64,000 nt of DNA from Pseudomonas_T sp032052615 (GCA_032052615.1 DAMBWF010000003.1:495071-559070), one strand, 5' to 3'; positions 1 to 8,984 are shown, counted from the stretch's first letter. The notes: generated from the sequence alone by a model not told the origin. Made by a program: numbers and translations.

Positions 1-1
1 G

Positions 2-757
2 ATGGTCGGACACTATTCGGGTACCCGTTACGTCGTATTGGATACCGAAACCACTGGCATGCCGGTCACCGATGGGCACCGGATCATCGAGATCGGTTGC
101 GTCGAGCTGATCGGACGGCGTCTGACCGGTCGGCATTTCCATGTGTACTTGCAGCCGGACCGCGAGGTGGACGAGGGCGCCATCGCCGTCCACGGGATCA
201 CCAACGAGTTCCTGGTGGGCAAGCCCCGGTTCAAGGACGTCGCCGACGAGTTCTTCGAGTTCATCCAGGGCGCCGAGCTGATCATCCACAACGCGGCGTT
301 CGACATCGGCTTCATCAATAACGAATTCGCTCTGCTGGGGCAGAGCGAGCGCAGCGAGATTACCGAGCATTGCGGCGTGCTCGACACTCTGCTGATGGCC
401 CGCGAGCGCCACCCGGGCCAGCGCAACAACCTGGACGCGCTGTGCAAGCGCTACGGGGTCGACAACTCGGGCCGTGACCTGCACGGGGCACTGCTCGACG
501 CCGAGATCCTGGCCGACGTGTTCCTCGCCATGACCGGCGGCCAGACCCACCTGTCCCTGGCCGGCGAGGGGACCGACAGCGACGGCACCGGACGCTCCCA
601 GGCCACGCCGATCCGCCGGCTCCCGCCGGATCGCCCGCGCTTGCCGGTGATCGCCGCCAACGAAGAAGAGCTGGCCGCTCACCTGGCGCGACTGACCGCC
701 ATCGAGAAGGCCGCGGGTGGCCCTTCGCTCTGGACGCAACTGGAGGCGGAGGCCTGA
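2..757 (+). CDS. dnaQ: DNA polymerase III epsilon subunit (3'-5' proofreading exonuclease)
   Basis: This 251-aa DEDDh exonuclease proofreads replication as the epsilon subunit of the Pol III core. Exo I is LDTETTG, with catalytic D14 and E16. Exo II is IIHNAAFDIGF, and Exo III contains HGALLDAEILAD. The C-terminal tail after about residue 180 would carry the alpha-subunit binding segment. The length fits the family (about 245 aa). The ATG lies at base 2, so no ribosome binding site can be seen; a start further upstream is possible but unlikely, because the exonuclease fold begins within ten residues. In Pseudomonas rnhA normally lies immediately upstream, outside the window. A hairpin with a T-rich tail follows the stop. 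Confidence 0.95.
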   Translation: MVGHYSGTRYVVLDTETTGMPVTDGHRIIEIGCVELIGRRLTGRHFHVYLQPDREVDEGAIAVHGITNEFLVGKPRFKDVADEFFEFIQGAELIIHNAAFDIGFINNEFALLGQSERSEITEHCGVLDTLLMARERHPGQRNNLDALCKRYGVDNSGRDLHGALLDAEILADVFLAMTGGQTHLSLAGEGTDSDGTGRSQATPIRRLPPDRPRLPVIAANEEELAAHLARLTAIEKAAGGPSLWTQLEAEA

Positions 758-764
758 TCCGAGG

Positions 765-789
765 CGCATCGCCGATGCGACCTTTTCTT
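765..789 (+). terminator. Probable rho-independent terminator of dnaQ
   Basis: CGCAT (765-769) pairs with ATGCG (775-779) around a 5-nt loop and is followed by a T-rich run (CCTTTTCTT). The stem is short, so efficiency may be modest. It sits directly between dnaQ and ldcA. Confidence 0.5.
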
Positions 790-881
790 ATACGGCCCGG
801 AACGGGGGGTTCCGCGTCGCTGGGCGAATCTCTACCCTGACGGCTCGAGCGGGCGCTGCCCGCCGCCTTCAGGACGCCACA

Positions 882-3137
882 ATGTATAAAGACCTAAAAT
901 TCCCCGTCCTCATCGTGCACCGCGACATCAAGGCCGACACCGTGGCCGGTGAGCGGGTCCGCGGCATCGCCCGCGAGCTGGAGCTGGACGGTTTCAGCAT
1001 CCTTCCCACCTCCAGTTCCGCCGAGGGACGCATCGTCGCCTCGACCCACCATGGCCTGGCCTGCATCCTGGTCGCCGCCGAAGGCGCCGGCGAGAACCAG
1101 CGCCTGCTCCACGACGTGGTGGAGCTGATCCGCGTCGCCCGGGTGCGCGCCCCGCAACTGCCGATCTTCGCCCTGGGCGAACAGGTGACCATCGAGAACG
1201 CCCCGGCCGAGGCCATGGCCGACCTCAACCATCTGCGTGGCCTGCTCTACCTGTTCGAGGACACCGTGCCGTTCCTCGCTCGCCAGGTGGCCCGCGCCGC
1301 GCGCAACTACTTGTCCGGTCTGCTGCCGCCGTTCTTCAAGGCGCTGGTGGAGCACACCTCCCAGTCCAACTATTCCTGGCACACTCCCGGCCACGGCGGT
1401 GGGGTGGCCTACCGCAAGAGTCCGGTGGGGCAGGCGTTCCACCAGTTCTTCGGCGAGAATACCCTGCGTTCCGACCTGTCCGTGTCGGTGCCGGAACTGG
1501 GCTCGCTGCTGGACCATACCGGCCCCCTGGCGGAAGCCGAGGCCCGGGCGGCACGCAACTTCGGTGCCGACCACACCTTTTTCGTGATCAACGGCACGTC
1601 CACCGCCAACAAGATCGTCTGGCACTCCATGGTGGCCCGGGACGACCTGGTACTGGTGGACCGGAACTGCCACAAGTCGATCCTCCACGCGATCATCATG
1701 ACCGGGGCGATCCCGCTGTACCTGACCCCCGAGCGCAACGAGCTGGGCATCATCGGCCCTATCCCGCTGAGCGAGTTCACCCGCGAGTCTATCCAGGCGA
1801 AGATCGACGCCAGTCCCCTGGCTCGCGGTCGCGAGCCCCGGGTGAAGCTGGCGGTGGTCACCAACTCCACGTACGACGGTCTCTGCTACAACGCCGAGAT
1901 GGTCAAGTGCACCCTGGGCGATTCCGCCGAGGTACTGCATTTCGACGAGGCCTGGTACGCCTACGCGGCGTTCCACGAGTTCTATCGCGGCCGCTATGGC
2001 ATGGGCACCGTGCGCCACGCACGCGCGCCGCTGGTGTTCACCACCCACTCGACCCACAAGCTGCTGGCGGCCTTCAGCCAGGCGTCGATGATTCACGTGC
2101 AGGACGGCGGCGAGCGCCAACTGGACCGCGATCGCTTCAACGAAGCGTTCATGATGCACATCTCCACCTCCCCTCAATACGGCATCATCGCCTCGCTGGA
2201 CGTGGCCTCGGCCATGATGGAGGGCCCGGCGGGCCGTTCGCTGATCCAGGAAACCTTCGACGAGGCCCTGAGCTTCCGGCGCGCCCTGGCCAACCTCGGG
2301 CAGAACCTTCCCCCGCAGGACTGGTGGTTCACCATCTGGCAACCGCCTCGGGCCGAGGGCGTCGAGCGCGTGGCGACCGAGGACTGGCTGTTGCAACCCG
2401 AAGCCGATTGGCATGGTTTCGGCGAGGTGGCCGAGGACTATGTGTTGCTCGACCCGATCAAGGTCACCCTGACCACCCCCGGCCTCACCGCCGGCGGTCG
2501 CCTCGATGAACGTGGCATTCCCGCCGCGGTGGTCAGCAAGTTCCTCTGGGAGCGGGGCCTGGTGGTGGAGAAGACCGGGCTGTATTCCTTCCTTGTGCTG
2601 TTCTCCATGGGCATCACCAAGGGTAAGTGGAGCACGCTGCTCACCGAGTTGCTGGAGTTCAAGCGGCACTACGATGACAACATGCCCCTGACCCAGGCGC
2701 TGCCGTCGGTGGCCCAGGCGGATGCCGTCCGCTACCACGGGATGGGCCTGCGGGACCTGTGCGACGAGTTGCACGGCTGCTACCGGGAGAACGCCACCGC
2801 GAAGGCGATGAAGCGCATGTACACCGTGCTGCCGGAACTGGCGATCAAGCCGTCCGAAGCCTACGACCAACTGGTGCGCGGCGAGGTGGAGGCGGTGCCC
2901 ATCGAGGCCCTGGAGGGCCGCATCGCCGCCGTGATGCTGGTGCCATATCCGCCCGGTATCCCACTGATCATGCCGGGCGAGCGTTTCACCGAGGCGACCC
3001 GCTCGATCATCGACTACCTGGAATTCGCCCGTACCTTCGACCGGCGTTTCCCGGGATTCGACTCCGACGTGCATGGCCTGCAGCACCAGGATGGCCCTCG
3101 CGGCCGCTTGTACACGGTGGACTGTCTGAAGGCCTGA
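882..3137 (+). CDS. ldcA: PLP-dependent lysine decarboxylase LdcA (Orn/Lys/Arg decarboxylase family)
   Basis: This cytosolic enzyme decarboxylates L-lysine to cadaverine; in P. aeruginosa LdcA belongs to the arginine-responsive lysine catabolic route. The ATG at 882 gives 751 aa, the length I recall for P. aeruginosa LdcA, and MYKDLKFPVLIVHRD is the family N-terminus. AGGA at 871-874 is a suitable ribosome binding site. An N-terminal receiver-like wing domain is followed by the fold-type I core, with WHTPGHGGG near residue 165 and the PLP-lysine motif THSTHK (K393). An open frame extends upstream to 717, but that part looks non-coding. No lysine/cadaverine antiporter gene (cadB type) is adjacent, so a simple acid-resistance role is not indicated. 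Confidence 0.95.
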   Translation: MYKDLKFPVLIVHRDIKADTVAGERVRGIARELELDGFSILPTSSSAEGRIVASTHHGLACILVAAEGAGENQRLLHDVVELIRVARVRAPQLPIFALGEQVTIENAPAEAMADLNHLRGLLYLFEDTVPFLARQVARAARNYLSGLLPPFFKALVEHTSQSNYSWHTPGHGGGVAYRKSPVGQAFHQFFGENTLRSDLSVSVPELGSLLDHTGPLAEAEARAARNFGADHTFFVINGTSTANKIVWHSMVARDDLVLVDRNCHKSILHAIIMTGAIPLYLTPERNELGIIGPIPLSEFTRESIQAKIDASPLARGREPRVKLAVVTNSTYDGLCYNAEMVKCTLGDSAEVLHFDEAWYAYAAFHEFYRGRYGMGTVRHARAPLVFTTHSTHKLLAAFSQASMIHVQDGGERQLDRDRFNEAFMMHISTSPQYGIIASLDVASAMMEGPAGRSLIQETFDEALSFRRALANLGQNLPPQDWWFTIWQPPRAEGVERVATEDWLLQPEADWHGFGEVAEDYVLLDPIKVTLTTPGLTAGGRLDERGIPAAVVSKFLWERGLVVEKTGLYSFLVLFSMGITKGKWSTLLTELLEFKRHYDDNMPLTQALPSVAQADAVRYHGMGLRDLCDELHGCYRENATAKAMKRMYTVLPELAIKPSEAYDQLVRGEVEAVPIEALEGRIAAVMLVPYPPGIPLIMPGERFTEATRSIIDYLEFARTFDRRFPGFDSDVHGLQHQDGPRGRLYTVDCLKA

Positions 3138-3186
3138 GCCTTCCCCGGCGGCTCTCGCGGCCACCGGGCCACGACCGGCGCCAGCA

Positions 3187-3215
3187 TCGAACTATCCGCC
3201 TACGCTTGATATAGT
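3187..3215 (+). promoter_or_regulatory. Possible sigma-70 promoter for the crotonase gene
   Basis: TCGAAC (3187-3192) and TATAGT (3210-3215) are separated by 17 bp, upstream of the GTG at 3276. The -35 match is weak. This is a pattern match only. Confidence 0.3.
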
Positions 3216-3275
3216 GACGCGCTGCCCCGTCAACCCAGGCGCCTCTTCGGCGCCCCGCGTTCAAGGTGACCCTCC

Positions 3276-4088
3276 GTGCCCGATTACCAAGCCTTCCGCG
3301 TCGAGCTGGCCGACAAGATCGCCCACGTGATCATCGACCGCCCCGAGAAGATCAACGCGATGAACGCCGATTTCTGGCGGGAAATCATCGACATCTTCCG
3401 CTGGATCGACGAGACCGACGAGGCCCGGGTGGTCGTGCTGTCGGGAGCCGGCAAGCATTTCTCTTCCGGCATCGACCTGATGCTGTTGGCCCAGGTCGGT
3501 GGCGCGCTGGGCCAGGATGTGGGGCGCAACGCCGAGACCCTGCGGCGCAAGATCCTCGGCATGCAAGCGTCGTTCAACGCGGTGGATCATTGCCGCAAGC
3601 CGGTGCTCGCGGCCATCCACGGCTACTGCCTGGGCGGCGCCATCGACCTGATCAGCGCCTGCGACATGCGCTACGCCACCCGCGATGCGCAGTTCTCCAT
3701 CAAGGAAATCGACATCGGCATGGCCGCCGACGTGGGCACCCTGCAGCGTCTGCCCCGGCTCATCGGCGACGGCATGATGCGCGAGCTGGCCTACACCGGC
3801 CGCCACTTCGACGGCGAGGAAGCCCGTGCCCTGGGGCTGGTCAACCGCACCTTCGACGACTTCCCCTCCCTGCTGGACGGCGTGTTCGCCGTCGCCCGTG
3901 AAATCGCCGCGAAATCGCCGCTAGCGGTGCGCGGCACCAAGGAAATGGTCCGCTACATGCGCGACCACCGGGTCGACGACGGCCTGGAGTACATCGCTAC
4001 CTGGAATGCGGCGATGCTGCAATCCGCCGACCTGCGGGTCGCCCTGGCGGCCCACATGAACAAACAGAAACCGGAATTCGCCGACTGA
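3276..4088 (+). CDS. Crotonase family protein, delta(3,5)-delta(2,4)-dienoyl-CoA isomerase type
   Basis: This 270-aa enoyl-CoA hydratase/isomerase-fold protein starts at a GTG preceded by AAGGTGA. The oxyanion-hole segments are SSGID (residues 63-67) and GYCLGG (116-121). What narrows the function is the catalytic set of mammalian dienoyl-CoA isomerase (rat D176, E196, D204): D124, E144 and D152 fall at the same relative spacing, inside IKEIDIGMAADVGTLQRLP. This enzyme type moves conjugated double bonds during beta-oxidation of unsaturated fatty acids with odd-numbered double bonds. It stands alone between ldcA and the HPt-like gene. The subfamily call rests on motif spacing; a general enoyl-CoA hydratase label would be too broad. 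Confidence 0.85.
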   Translation: MPDYQAFRVELADKIAHVIIDRPEKINAMNADFWREIIDIFRWIDETDEARVVVLSGAGKHFSSGIDLMLLAQVGGALGQDVGRNAETLRRKILGMQASFNAVDHCRKPVLAAIHGYCLGGAIDLISACDMRYATRDAQFSIKEIDIGMAADVGTLQRLPRLIGDGMMRELAYTGRHFDGEEARALGLVNRTFDDFPSLLDGVFAVAREIAAKSPLAVRGTKEMVRYMRDHRVDDGLEYIATWNAAMLQSADLRVALAAHMNKQKPEFAD

Positions 4089-4127
4089 TGCCGTACACCC
4101 TCGCCGCGCGGGAGGCGCGCTAGACCC

Positions 4128-5810
4128 ATGGTCACTGGAGCCACGTCCCTCAGCCTGGTGCGCGACGAACTGTTCGCCACCATGGAACAGGCCGAGCAGA
4201 GCCTGGAGCATTTCATCGTCGAGCGGCAGAACGGCAGCCTGCTTCAGCAGGCGGTGGAAAGCCTGCACCAAGTGCGCGGCACACTCAGCCTGATCGAGCT
4301 GGCCGGCGCCGAGCTGCTCGCCCAGGAAGTGCTGCAGCAGGCCACCGACATTCCGGTCGGCGCCGGCGAAGAGCGCGATACCCAGCTTGCCGCGCTCAAC
4401 AATGCCCTGTATGTGCTGCGGCGTTACCTCGAAGGGGTCGACGCCCATCGCCGGGAAATGCCGGAGCTCCTGCTTCCGGCGATCAACGACCTGCGTCAGG
4501 CGGGAGGCCAGCCGCCTCTGCCGGAGAGCTTTTTCTTCAGCGCCCGACTCGACCAGCCTCGCCCGGCCCATGGCGTGCCGGTGGTGTCGGCCGACCGCGA
4601 CGGCGAGGCCCGTCGCCTGCGCCACATGTACCAGGTTGGCCTGCTGGGCTTCATCCGCGAGCAGAACCCCTCGGGCGGCCTGAAACTGATGATGCGCGCC
4701 CTGGGTCGTCTCGATGCCCTGTATGCCGACGAACCGCGGGCGCGGCTGTGTTGGGTCGGCGCGGCGGCCCTCGAAGCCCAGATGGATGGCCAACTGTTGC
4801 CGCGAAAAGCCCGCAAGCAACTATTTTCTCGCCTGGACCGCGAGCTGAAGGCATTGCTGGTTGCCCCCGGCTACGAGGCACCGAGAGCGCTGCTCAAGGA
4901 GCTGCTCTACCTGGTGGCCTTGGCGGACAGCCAGGGACCTCGGGTCGGCGAGGTGCGGGACGTCTTCGGCCTGGCCTCTCTGCCCTTCACCGATCATCTG
5001 CTGGAAGAGGAATACCAGCGGCTGGCCGGCCCGGGGCAGGCGGTCATGCGTTCGTTGTCTTCGGCCATCCGCGAGGAACTGGCGGGCGTCAAGGACCTGC
5101 TCGACCTGATCGAGCGGGGCACGGCCCAGCGCGAGAGCCATGGCACCTTGCACGCCCAGCTCGGCAAGCTGGCGAAGACCCTGAGCATGGTCGGTCTGAC
5201 CTCCGCGGGCAACGCGCTGCATGCCCAGTTGCCGACGGTGGCCGGCTGGAGCCAGGACGAGGCGGGCGAGCCGGATACCCCGGCGCTGCACAAGCTGGCG
5301 GACGCGGTGCTCTACGTGGAAAGCATGGTGGCCAGCCTGGAGCGGGGCCAGCCCCCGGAAAGCCGGCCGCCGGTCGCGGTGGTTGGCCAGGAAGCCGAGT
5401 CCTTCGCCGACCACCAGTTGTTCGAGGCCCGCATCGTCGTGGCGGACGAGTCCCGCGCCGGTCTTGGCCTGGCGAAGCGAGCCATCACCGCCTACCTGGA
5501 ATCCAACGGCGACAAGCTGCATCTGGCCAACGTGCCGCATAGCCTGCACACCGTGCGGGGCGGGCTGTGGTTCCTCGGCCAGGAACGGGCAGCCCACTTG
5601 GTGGGCGCCTGCGCCGATTACATCCAGAAGCACATGCTGGAGGCGCCGCTCATGCCCTCCGAGCACATGCTCGAAACCCTGGCCGACGCCCTCACCAGCC
5701 TGGAGTACTACATGGAAGGCGGCGCCGTGCTGCGGCCCGAGACCCAGCCCAGCGTGCTCGACCTCGCGGCCGATAGCGTGCGGGCTCTCGGCCTGCCGGT
5801 GGCGGCCTGA
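4128..5810 (+). CDS. HPt-domain-like protein (ChpA N-terminal type), function unknown
   Basis: This 560-aa alpha-helical, Leu/Ala/Glu-rich protein has no signal peptide or membrane segment. It carries two histidine-phosphotransfer-like motifs: LHQVRGTLSLI (H47) near the N-terminus and LHTVRGGLWFLG (H474) near the C-terminus. Each has the helix pattern H-x-x-[KR]-G seen in HPt domains and in the N-terminal repeats of ChpA/PilL chemotaxis kinases. No kinase ATPase domain or receiver domain is visible. The stop codon overlaps the nudC start (TGATG), so the two genes are translationally coupled. It may be a phosphorelay intermediate or a degenerate scaffold. A role in phosphotransfer is inferred and untested. 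Confidence 0.65.
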   Translation: MVTGATSLSLVRDELFATMEQAEQSLEHFIVERQNGSLLQQAVESLHQVRGTLSLIELAGAELLAQEVLQQATDIPVGAGEERDTQLAALNNALYVLRRYLEGVDAHRREMPELLLPAINDLRQAGGQPPLPESFFFSARLDQPRPAHGVPVVSADRDGEARRLRHMYQVGLLGFIREQNPSGGLKLMMRALGRLDALYADEPRARLCWVGAAALEAQMDGQLLPRKARKQLFSRLDRELKALLVAPGYEAPRALLKELLYLVALADSQGPRVGEVRDVFGLASLPFTDHLLEEEYQRLAGPGQAVMRSLSSAIREELAGVKDLLDLIERGTAQRESHGTLHAQLGKLAKTLSMVGLTSAGNALHAQLPTVAGWSQDEAGEPDTPALHKLADAVLYVESMVASLERGQPPESRPPVAVVGQEAESFADHQLFEARIVVADESRAGLGLAKRAITAYLESNGDKLHLANVPHSLHTVRGGLWFLGQERAAHLVGACADYIQKHMLEAPLMPSEHMLETLADALTSLEYYMEGGAVLRPETQPSVLDLAADSVRALGLPVAA

Positions 5811-6646
5811 TGGACGCCCCGCGCTGGCGTCCGGGCCTGCTCGCGGAAAGCGACAGTGGGGGCGGCTGGACCCTCGTGCACAGCCAGCAACGGTTCCTCG
5901 CCGACGCCAATGGGGTGTTGTTCCCCCGCGCCTGGCTAGCCCGTCAGGAGCTGCCAGCGATCGCCGAGCATGGGGTCGGCCATCTGAACGGCGAGCCGGT
6001 CTACGTGCTGGAAGCGGCGCCAGGCGTCGAACTGCCCGGATGCGCCTGGCAGGGGCTGCGGCATTTCATGATGCAGGCCGATAGCGATACCTTCCGCATG
6101 CTCGGCTATGCCAGCCAGATCGGTACCTGGGCGCAGCAGAACCGCTACTGCGGCAGTTGCGGGGTGGCGTTGCGGCCGCTACGGGGCGAGCGCGCCATGG
6201 CCTGCCCGGAGTGCGGCTTGCACCTGTATCCCCGCCTGGCGCCCAGCATGATCGTGCTGGTGACCCGGGGCGACGAGGTGCTGCTGGCGCGCTCGCCGCG
6301 CTTCGTCGCCGGTATGTACAGCACCCTGGCCGGCTTCGTCGAGCCGGGGGAGTCGGTGGAGGAGTGCGTGCGTCGCGAGGTTCGCGAGGAAGTCTCGGTG
6401 GAGATCGGACCGCCGCGCTACATCGCCAGCCAGAGCTGGCCGTTCCCTCATTCCCTGATGCTTGGCTTCCACGCCGAATACCTGTCGGGCGAGATCGTGC
6501 CGCAGCCGGGGGAGATCGAGGATGCCCGCTGGTTCCCGCTGGATCGCCTGCCGCCACTGCCGGCGTCGCGCTCCATTGCCCGCTACCTGATCGACCTCTA
6601 CCTCGCCCGCCGTTCAGGCGACGCCGAACCAGTGCTGCCAGGCTAG
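5810..6646 (+). CDS. nudC: NudC-type NAD(H) pyrophosphatase (Nudix hydrolase)
   Basis: NudC hydrolyses NADH/NAD+ to NMN(H) and AMP, and can remove NAD caps from RNA. The 278-aa protein has the family layout: a variable N-terminal domain, a four-cysteine zinc site (CGSC and CPEC, about residues 112-130), and a Nudix box. In the box, GFVEPGESVEECVRREVREE matches Gx5Ex7REUxEE, and the final Gly is Ser. The NudC-specific signature SQxWPFPxS is present as SQSWPFPHS. The start overlaps the preceding stop. Its 3' end overlaps the convergent transporter gene by 33 bp. Confidence 0.93.
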   Translation: MDAPRWRPGLLAESDSGGGWTLVHSQQRFLADANGVLFPRAWLARQELPAIAEHGVGHLNGEPVYVLEAAPGVELPGCAWQGLRHFMMQADSDTFRMLGYASQIGTWAQQNRYCGSCGVALRPLRGERAMACPECGLHLYPRLAPSMIVLVTRGDEVLLARSPRFVAGMYSTLAGFVEPGESVEECVRREVREEVSVEIGPPRYIASQSWPFPHSLMLGFHAEYLSGEIVPQPGEIEDARWFPLDRLPPLPASRSIARYLIDLYLARRSGDAEPVLPG

Positions 6647-7399
6647 CCGCCCGGTCAACGTCAATACCACGAGGATGAACACCGGGCGGATGAACTTCGC
6701 CCCGCCCTTGATCGCCGTGCGCGCGCCGAAGAACGCGCCAGCCATCAGGGCCAGCCCCATGGCGATGCCCAGCAGCCAGGCCACCTGCCCACCGACGATG
6801 AACACCCCGAGTGCCATGGCGTTGCTGACGAAGTTCATGCTGCGGGCGACGCCGCTGGCGCGCACCAGGTCCAGGGGATAGAGCAGCAGGCTGCTCACCG
6901 TCCAGAAAGCGCCGGTACCCGGCCCGGCTACCCCATCGTAGAATCCCAGCCCCAGGCCTTGGGGCCATTGTCGACCCCGGGCGATCGGCGCGTCCTGGAC
7001 CTGGGCGGTGTCCGGCGTGCGACCGAACAGCAGGTACAGGCCACAACCGAACACCACCGCCGGCAGCATCTGGTTCAGCCATTCCGCCGGCAGCCAATGG
7101 GCCAGGATGGCCCCCAGGGCCGCGCCGATGGCGGTGGCCAGCAGGGCATTGCGCCACTGGCGCGGATCGAACAGGCGACGGCGATAGAAGGTGAAGCTGG
7201 CGATGCCGGAACCGAAGGTGGCGCACAGCTTGTTGGTGCCCAGCACCAAGTGCGGCGGCAGCCCGGCGGTGAGCAGGGCGGGAATGGTGAGCAGGCCGCC
7301 CCCGCCGGCGATGGCGTCGATGAAGCCGGCGAGGAAGGCGACGGCCGCCAGCACGGCCAGGGTGACGGGGTCCACCGCCAATTCGAGGGGGAAGGGCAT
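6614..7399 (-). CDS. TSUP family membrane transporter (TauE/SafE type)
   Basis: This 261-aa polytopic inner-membrane protein has about eight hydrophobic segments and the TSUP signature AGGGGLLTIP in the first third, with LGTNK shortly after. TSUP members export or import small organosulfur or carboxylate anions such as sulfite, sulfoacetate and taurine; the substrate here cannot be told. The ATG at 7399 is preferred over an upstream in-frame TTG at 7450, because the longer form adds a 17-residue charged tail before the first membrane helix. The ribosome binding site is weak. Its 3' end overlaps nudC on the other strand. Confidence 0.85.
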   Translation of the reverse strand: MPFPLELAVDPVTLAVLAAVAFLAGFIDAIAGGGGLLTIPALLTAGLPPHLVLGTNKLCATFGSGIASFTFYRRRLFDPRQWRNALLATAIGAALGAILAHWLPAEWLNQMLPAVVFGCGLYLLFGRTPDTAQVQDAPIARGRQWPQGLGLGFYDGVAGPGTGAFWTVSSLLLYPLDLVRASGVARSMNFVSNAMALGVFIVGGQVAWLLGIAMGLALMAGAFFGARTAIKGGAKFIRPVFILVVLTLTGRLAWQHWFGVA

Positions 7400-7498
7400 A
7401 AAAGACTCGATCTGTGACTGATTGCGCGGCCTGGCGGCTGGTCGCGGCAAAACGAGCTGAGCATAATGCCGGCAAATTCAAAAAGAAGGGAAGTCTTC

Positions 7499-8149
7499 AT
7501 GCAGTATCTCGGCCTGGCCTTGGGTGTCGTGCTACTGGCGGTGCTGGCCTTGTGGGTGGCGATACGCATCCTCTCCGGCGGACCTTGGTTGTCCGGCTGG
7601 CTGCGCGGTACCTGCGGCTTGCTGTTCGTCGCGGCGGCGGTGCTGGTGGTACTGGTAGCGAAGGACCTGTCGACCTATGCGCCCTTGCCCGAAGGCAGGC
7701 CCCTGGCGACCCTGAGCTTCCAGGCGGAGGGGCCGCAGCGTTACCGGGTGAACCTGATGGAAGGCGGAGAAGAGCGCCAGGTGATGCTGGATGGCGATCT
7801 CTGGCAACTGGATGCCCGGCTGTTCAAGTGGAAGGGGCTGGCCGCCCTGATCGGCTTGCAGACCGGGTATCGCCTGGAACGGCTATCGGGGCGCTTCCTT
7901 GCCATCGAGCAGCAGCAGATGGCCCTGCATCCGCGGGTGCAATTGTCGCAGAGCGCCTATGGGATCGACTTGTGGCGCTGGGCGCGCCTCGGCCAGCACG
8001 ATCTTTTCCTGTTCGATCCCCAGGCGCAACGGGTGACGTACCTGCCCATCGCCGACGGGGCGATGTACGCGGTGAGCCTGTCCCCCACGGGGTTGCTGGC
8101 GCAGCCGCTCAACCAGGCCGCGAGCCAGGCGCTGAAGGATTGGCGCTAG
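7499..8149 (+). CDS. Conserved two-TM hypothetical protein
   Basis: The ATG at 7499 is preceded by a good ribosome binding site (AAGAAGGGAAG) and gives 216 aa. Two N-terminal hydrophobic helices (about residues 3-23 and 35-57) precede a soluble domain of about 150 residues. Homologues in Pseudomonas are, as I recall, often labelled multidrug efflux protein, but nothing in the sequence resembles a known pump, so that name is not adopted. A strong hairpin terminator follows. Function unknown. Confidence 0.75.
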   Translation: MQYLGLALGVVLLAVLALWVAIRILSGGPWLSGWLRGTCGLLFVAAAVLVVLVAKDLSTYAPLPEGRPLATLSFQAEGPQRYRVNLMEGGEERQVMLDGDLWQLDARLFKWKGLAALIGLQTGYRLERLSGRFLAIEQQQMALHPRVQLSQSAYGIDLWRWARLGQHDLFLFDPQAQRVTYLPIADGAMYAVSLSPTGLLAQPLNQAASQALKDWR

Positions 8150-8158
8150 GCGATCATG

Positions 8159-8216
8159 GCCGAGTCGGAAACGAAGAAGGGAGCCCTTGGGCTCCCTTCT
8201 TCGTCATGGACTCGGC
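8159..8216. terminator. Extended bidirectional terminator hairpin
   Basis: A perfect 16-bp inverted repeat (8171-8186 with 8189-8204) is enclosed by a second, in-register pair, GCCGAGTC (8159-8166) and GACTCGGC (8209-8216). The element lies between convergent genes and abuts the stop codon of the SDR gene. On either strand the inner stem ends in a TTCTTCGT-type arm rather than a pure T tract. Confidence 0.8.
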
Positions 8217-8984
8217 TCAGCAGAGGAAGCCGCCGTCCACGTTCAGCGCCACGCCCGTGGTGTAGCTGGAGGCATCGCTGACCAGGTAGAGCACCGCGCC
8301 GGCCATCTCGCTCGGATCGGCGACCCGCTTGAGCGGAATGCGCTGCAGCGCCACCTTGAGGATGCTGTCGTTCTTGGTCAGGGCCGAAGCGAATTTGGTG
8401 TCCGTCAGGCCCGGTAGCAGGGCGTTGCAGCGGATGCCGTACTGGGCGCATTCCTTGGCGAACACCTTGGTCATGCTGATCACCGCAGCCTTGGTGACCG
8501 AGTAGATGCCTTGGAATTCCCCCGGCGTGACCCCGTTGATGGACGCGACGTTGAGGATGTTGCCGCCACCGTTCTCGCGCATCAGCTTGCCGCCCTCGAT
8601 GGACATGAAGTAGTAGCCGCGGATATTCACGTCCACGGTCTTCTGGAAGGCGCCCAGGTCGGTGTCCAGTACGTTGCAGAACTGCGGGTTGGTGGCGGCA
8701 TTGTTGACCAGAATGTCGAGACGGCCGAAGCGCTCGCGGATTTCCGCGAAGACCCGCTGGATTTGCTCCATCTCGCCGATGTGACAAGCGATGGCGGTGG
8801 CCTGTCCACCCTCGGCCACGATGGCGTCGGCCACCGCCTGGCAACCGTCCAGTTTGCGGCTGGACACGATCACATGGGCGCCCTGCTGGGCGAGCAGCTT
8901 GGCGATGGCCTCGCCGATGCCGCGGCTGGCGCCGGAGACGAAGGCGATCTTGCCCTCGAGGTCGAACAGGTGGGTCTTGGACAT
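8217..8984 (-). CDS. SDR family NAD(P)-dependent oxidoreductase
   Basis: This is a classical 255-aa short-chain dehydrogenase, probably acting on a hydroxyacyl or ketoacyl compound. The cofactor motif is SGASRGIG (residues 17-24), NNAA follows in mid-protein, and the catalytic Ser-Tyr-Lys set lies in NVASINGV and YSVTK. The Arg in the glycine loop and SSRK after strand 2 suggest NADP preference. It lies 21 bp downstream of the kinase-like gene on the same strand, so the two are probably one operon, followed by the extended hairpin. The link to fatty acid or hydroxyacid metabolism is inferred from that neighbour. Confidence 0.88.
   Translation of the reverse strand: MSKTHLFDLEGKIAFVSGASRGIGEAIAKLLAQQGAHVIVSSRKLDGCQAVADAIVAEGGQATAIACHIGEMEQIQRVFAEIRERFGRLDILVNNAATNPQFCNVLDTDLGAFQKTVDVNIRGYYFMSIEGGKLMRENGGGNILNVASINGVTPGEFQGIYSVTKAAVISMTKVFAKECAQYGIRCNALLPGLTDTKFASALTKNDSILKVALQRIPLKRVADPSEMAGAVLYLVSDASSYTTGVALNVDGGFLC

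Noticed and set aside
894..3164. A minus-strand open frame of about 750 codons opposite ldcA
   Set aside because: Low-complexity antisense translation with no recognisable fold; ldcA matches its family end to end.
7499..8149. Naming the two-TM protein a multidrug efflux pump
   Set aside because: It has two N-terminal helices and a small soluble domain, with no pump motif.
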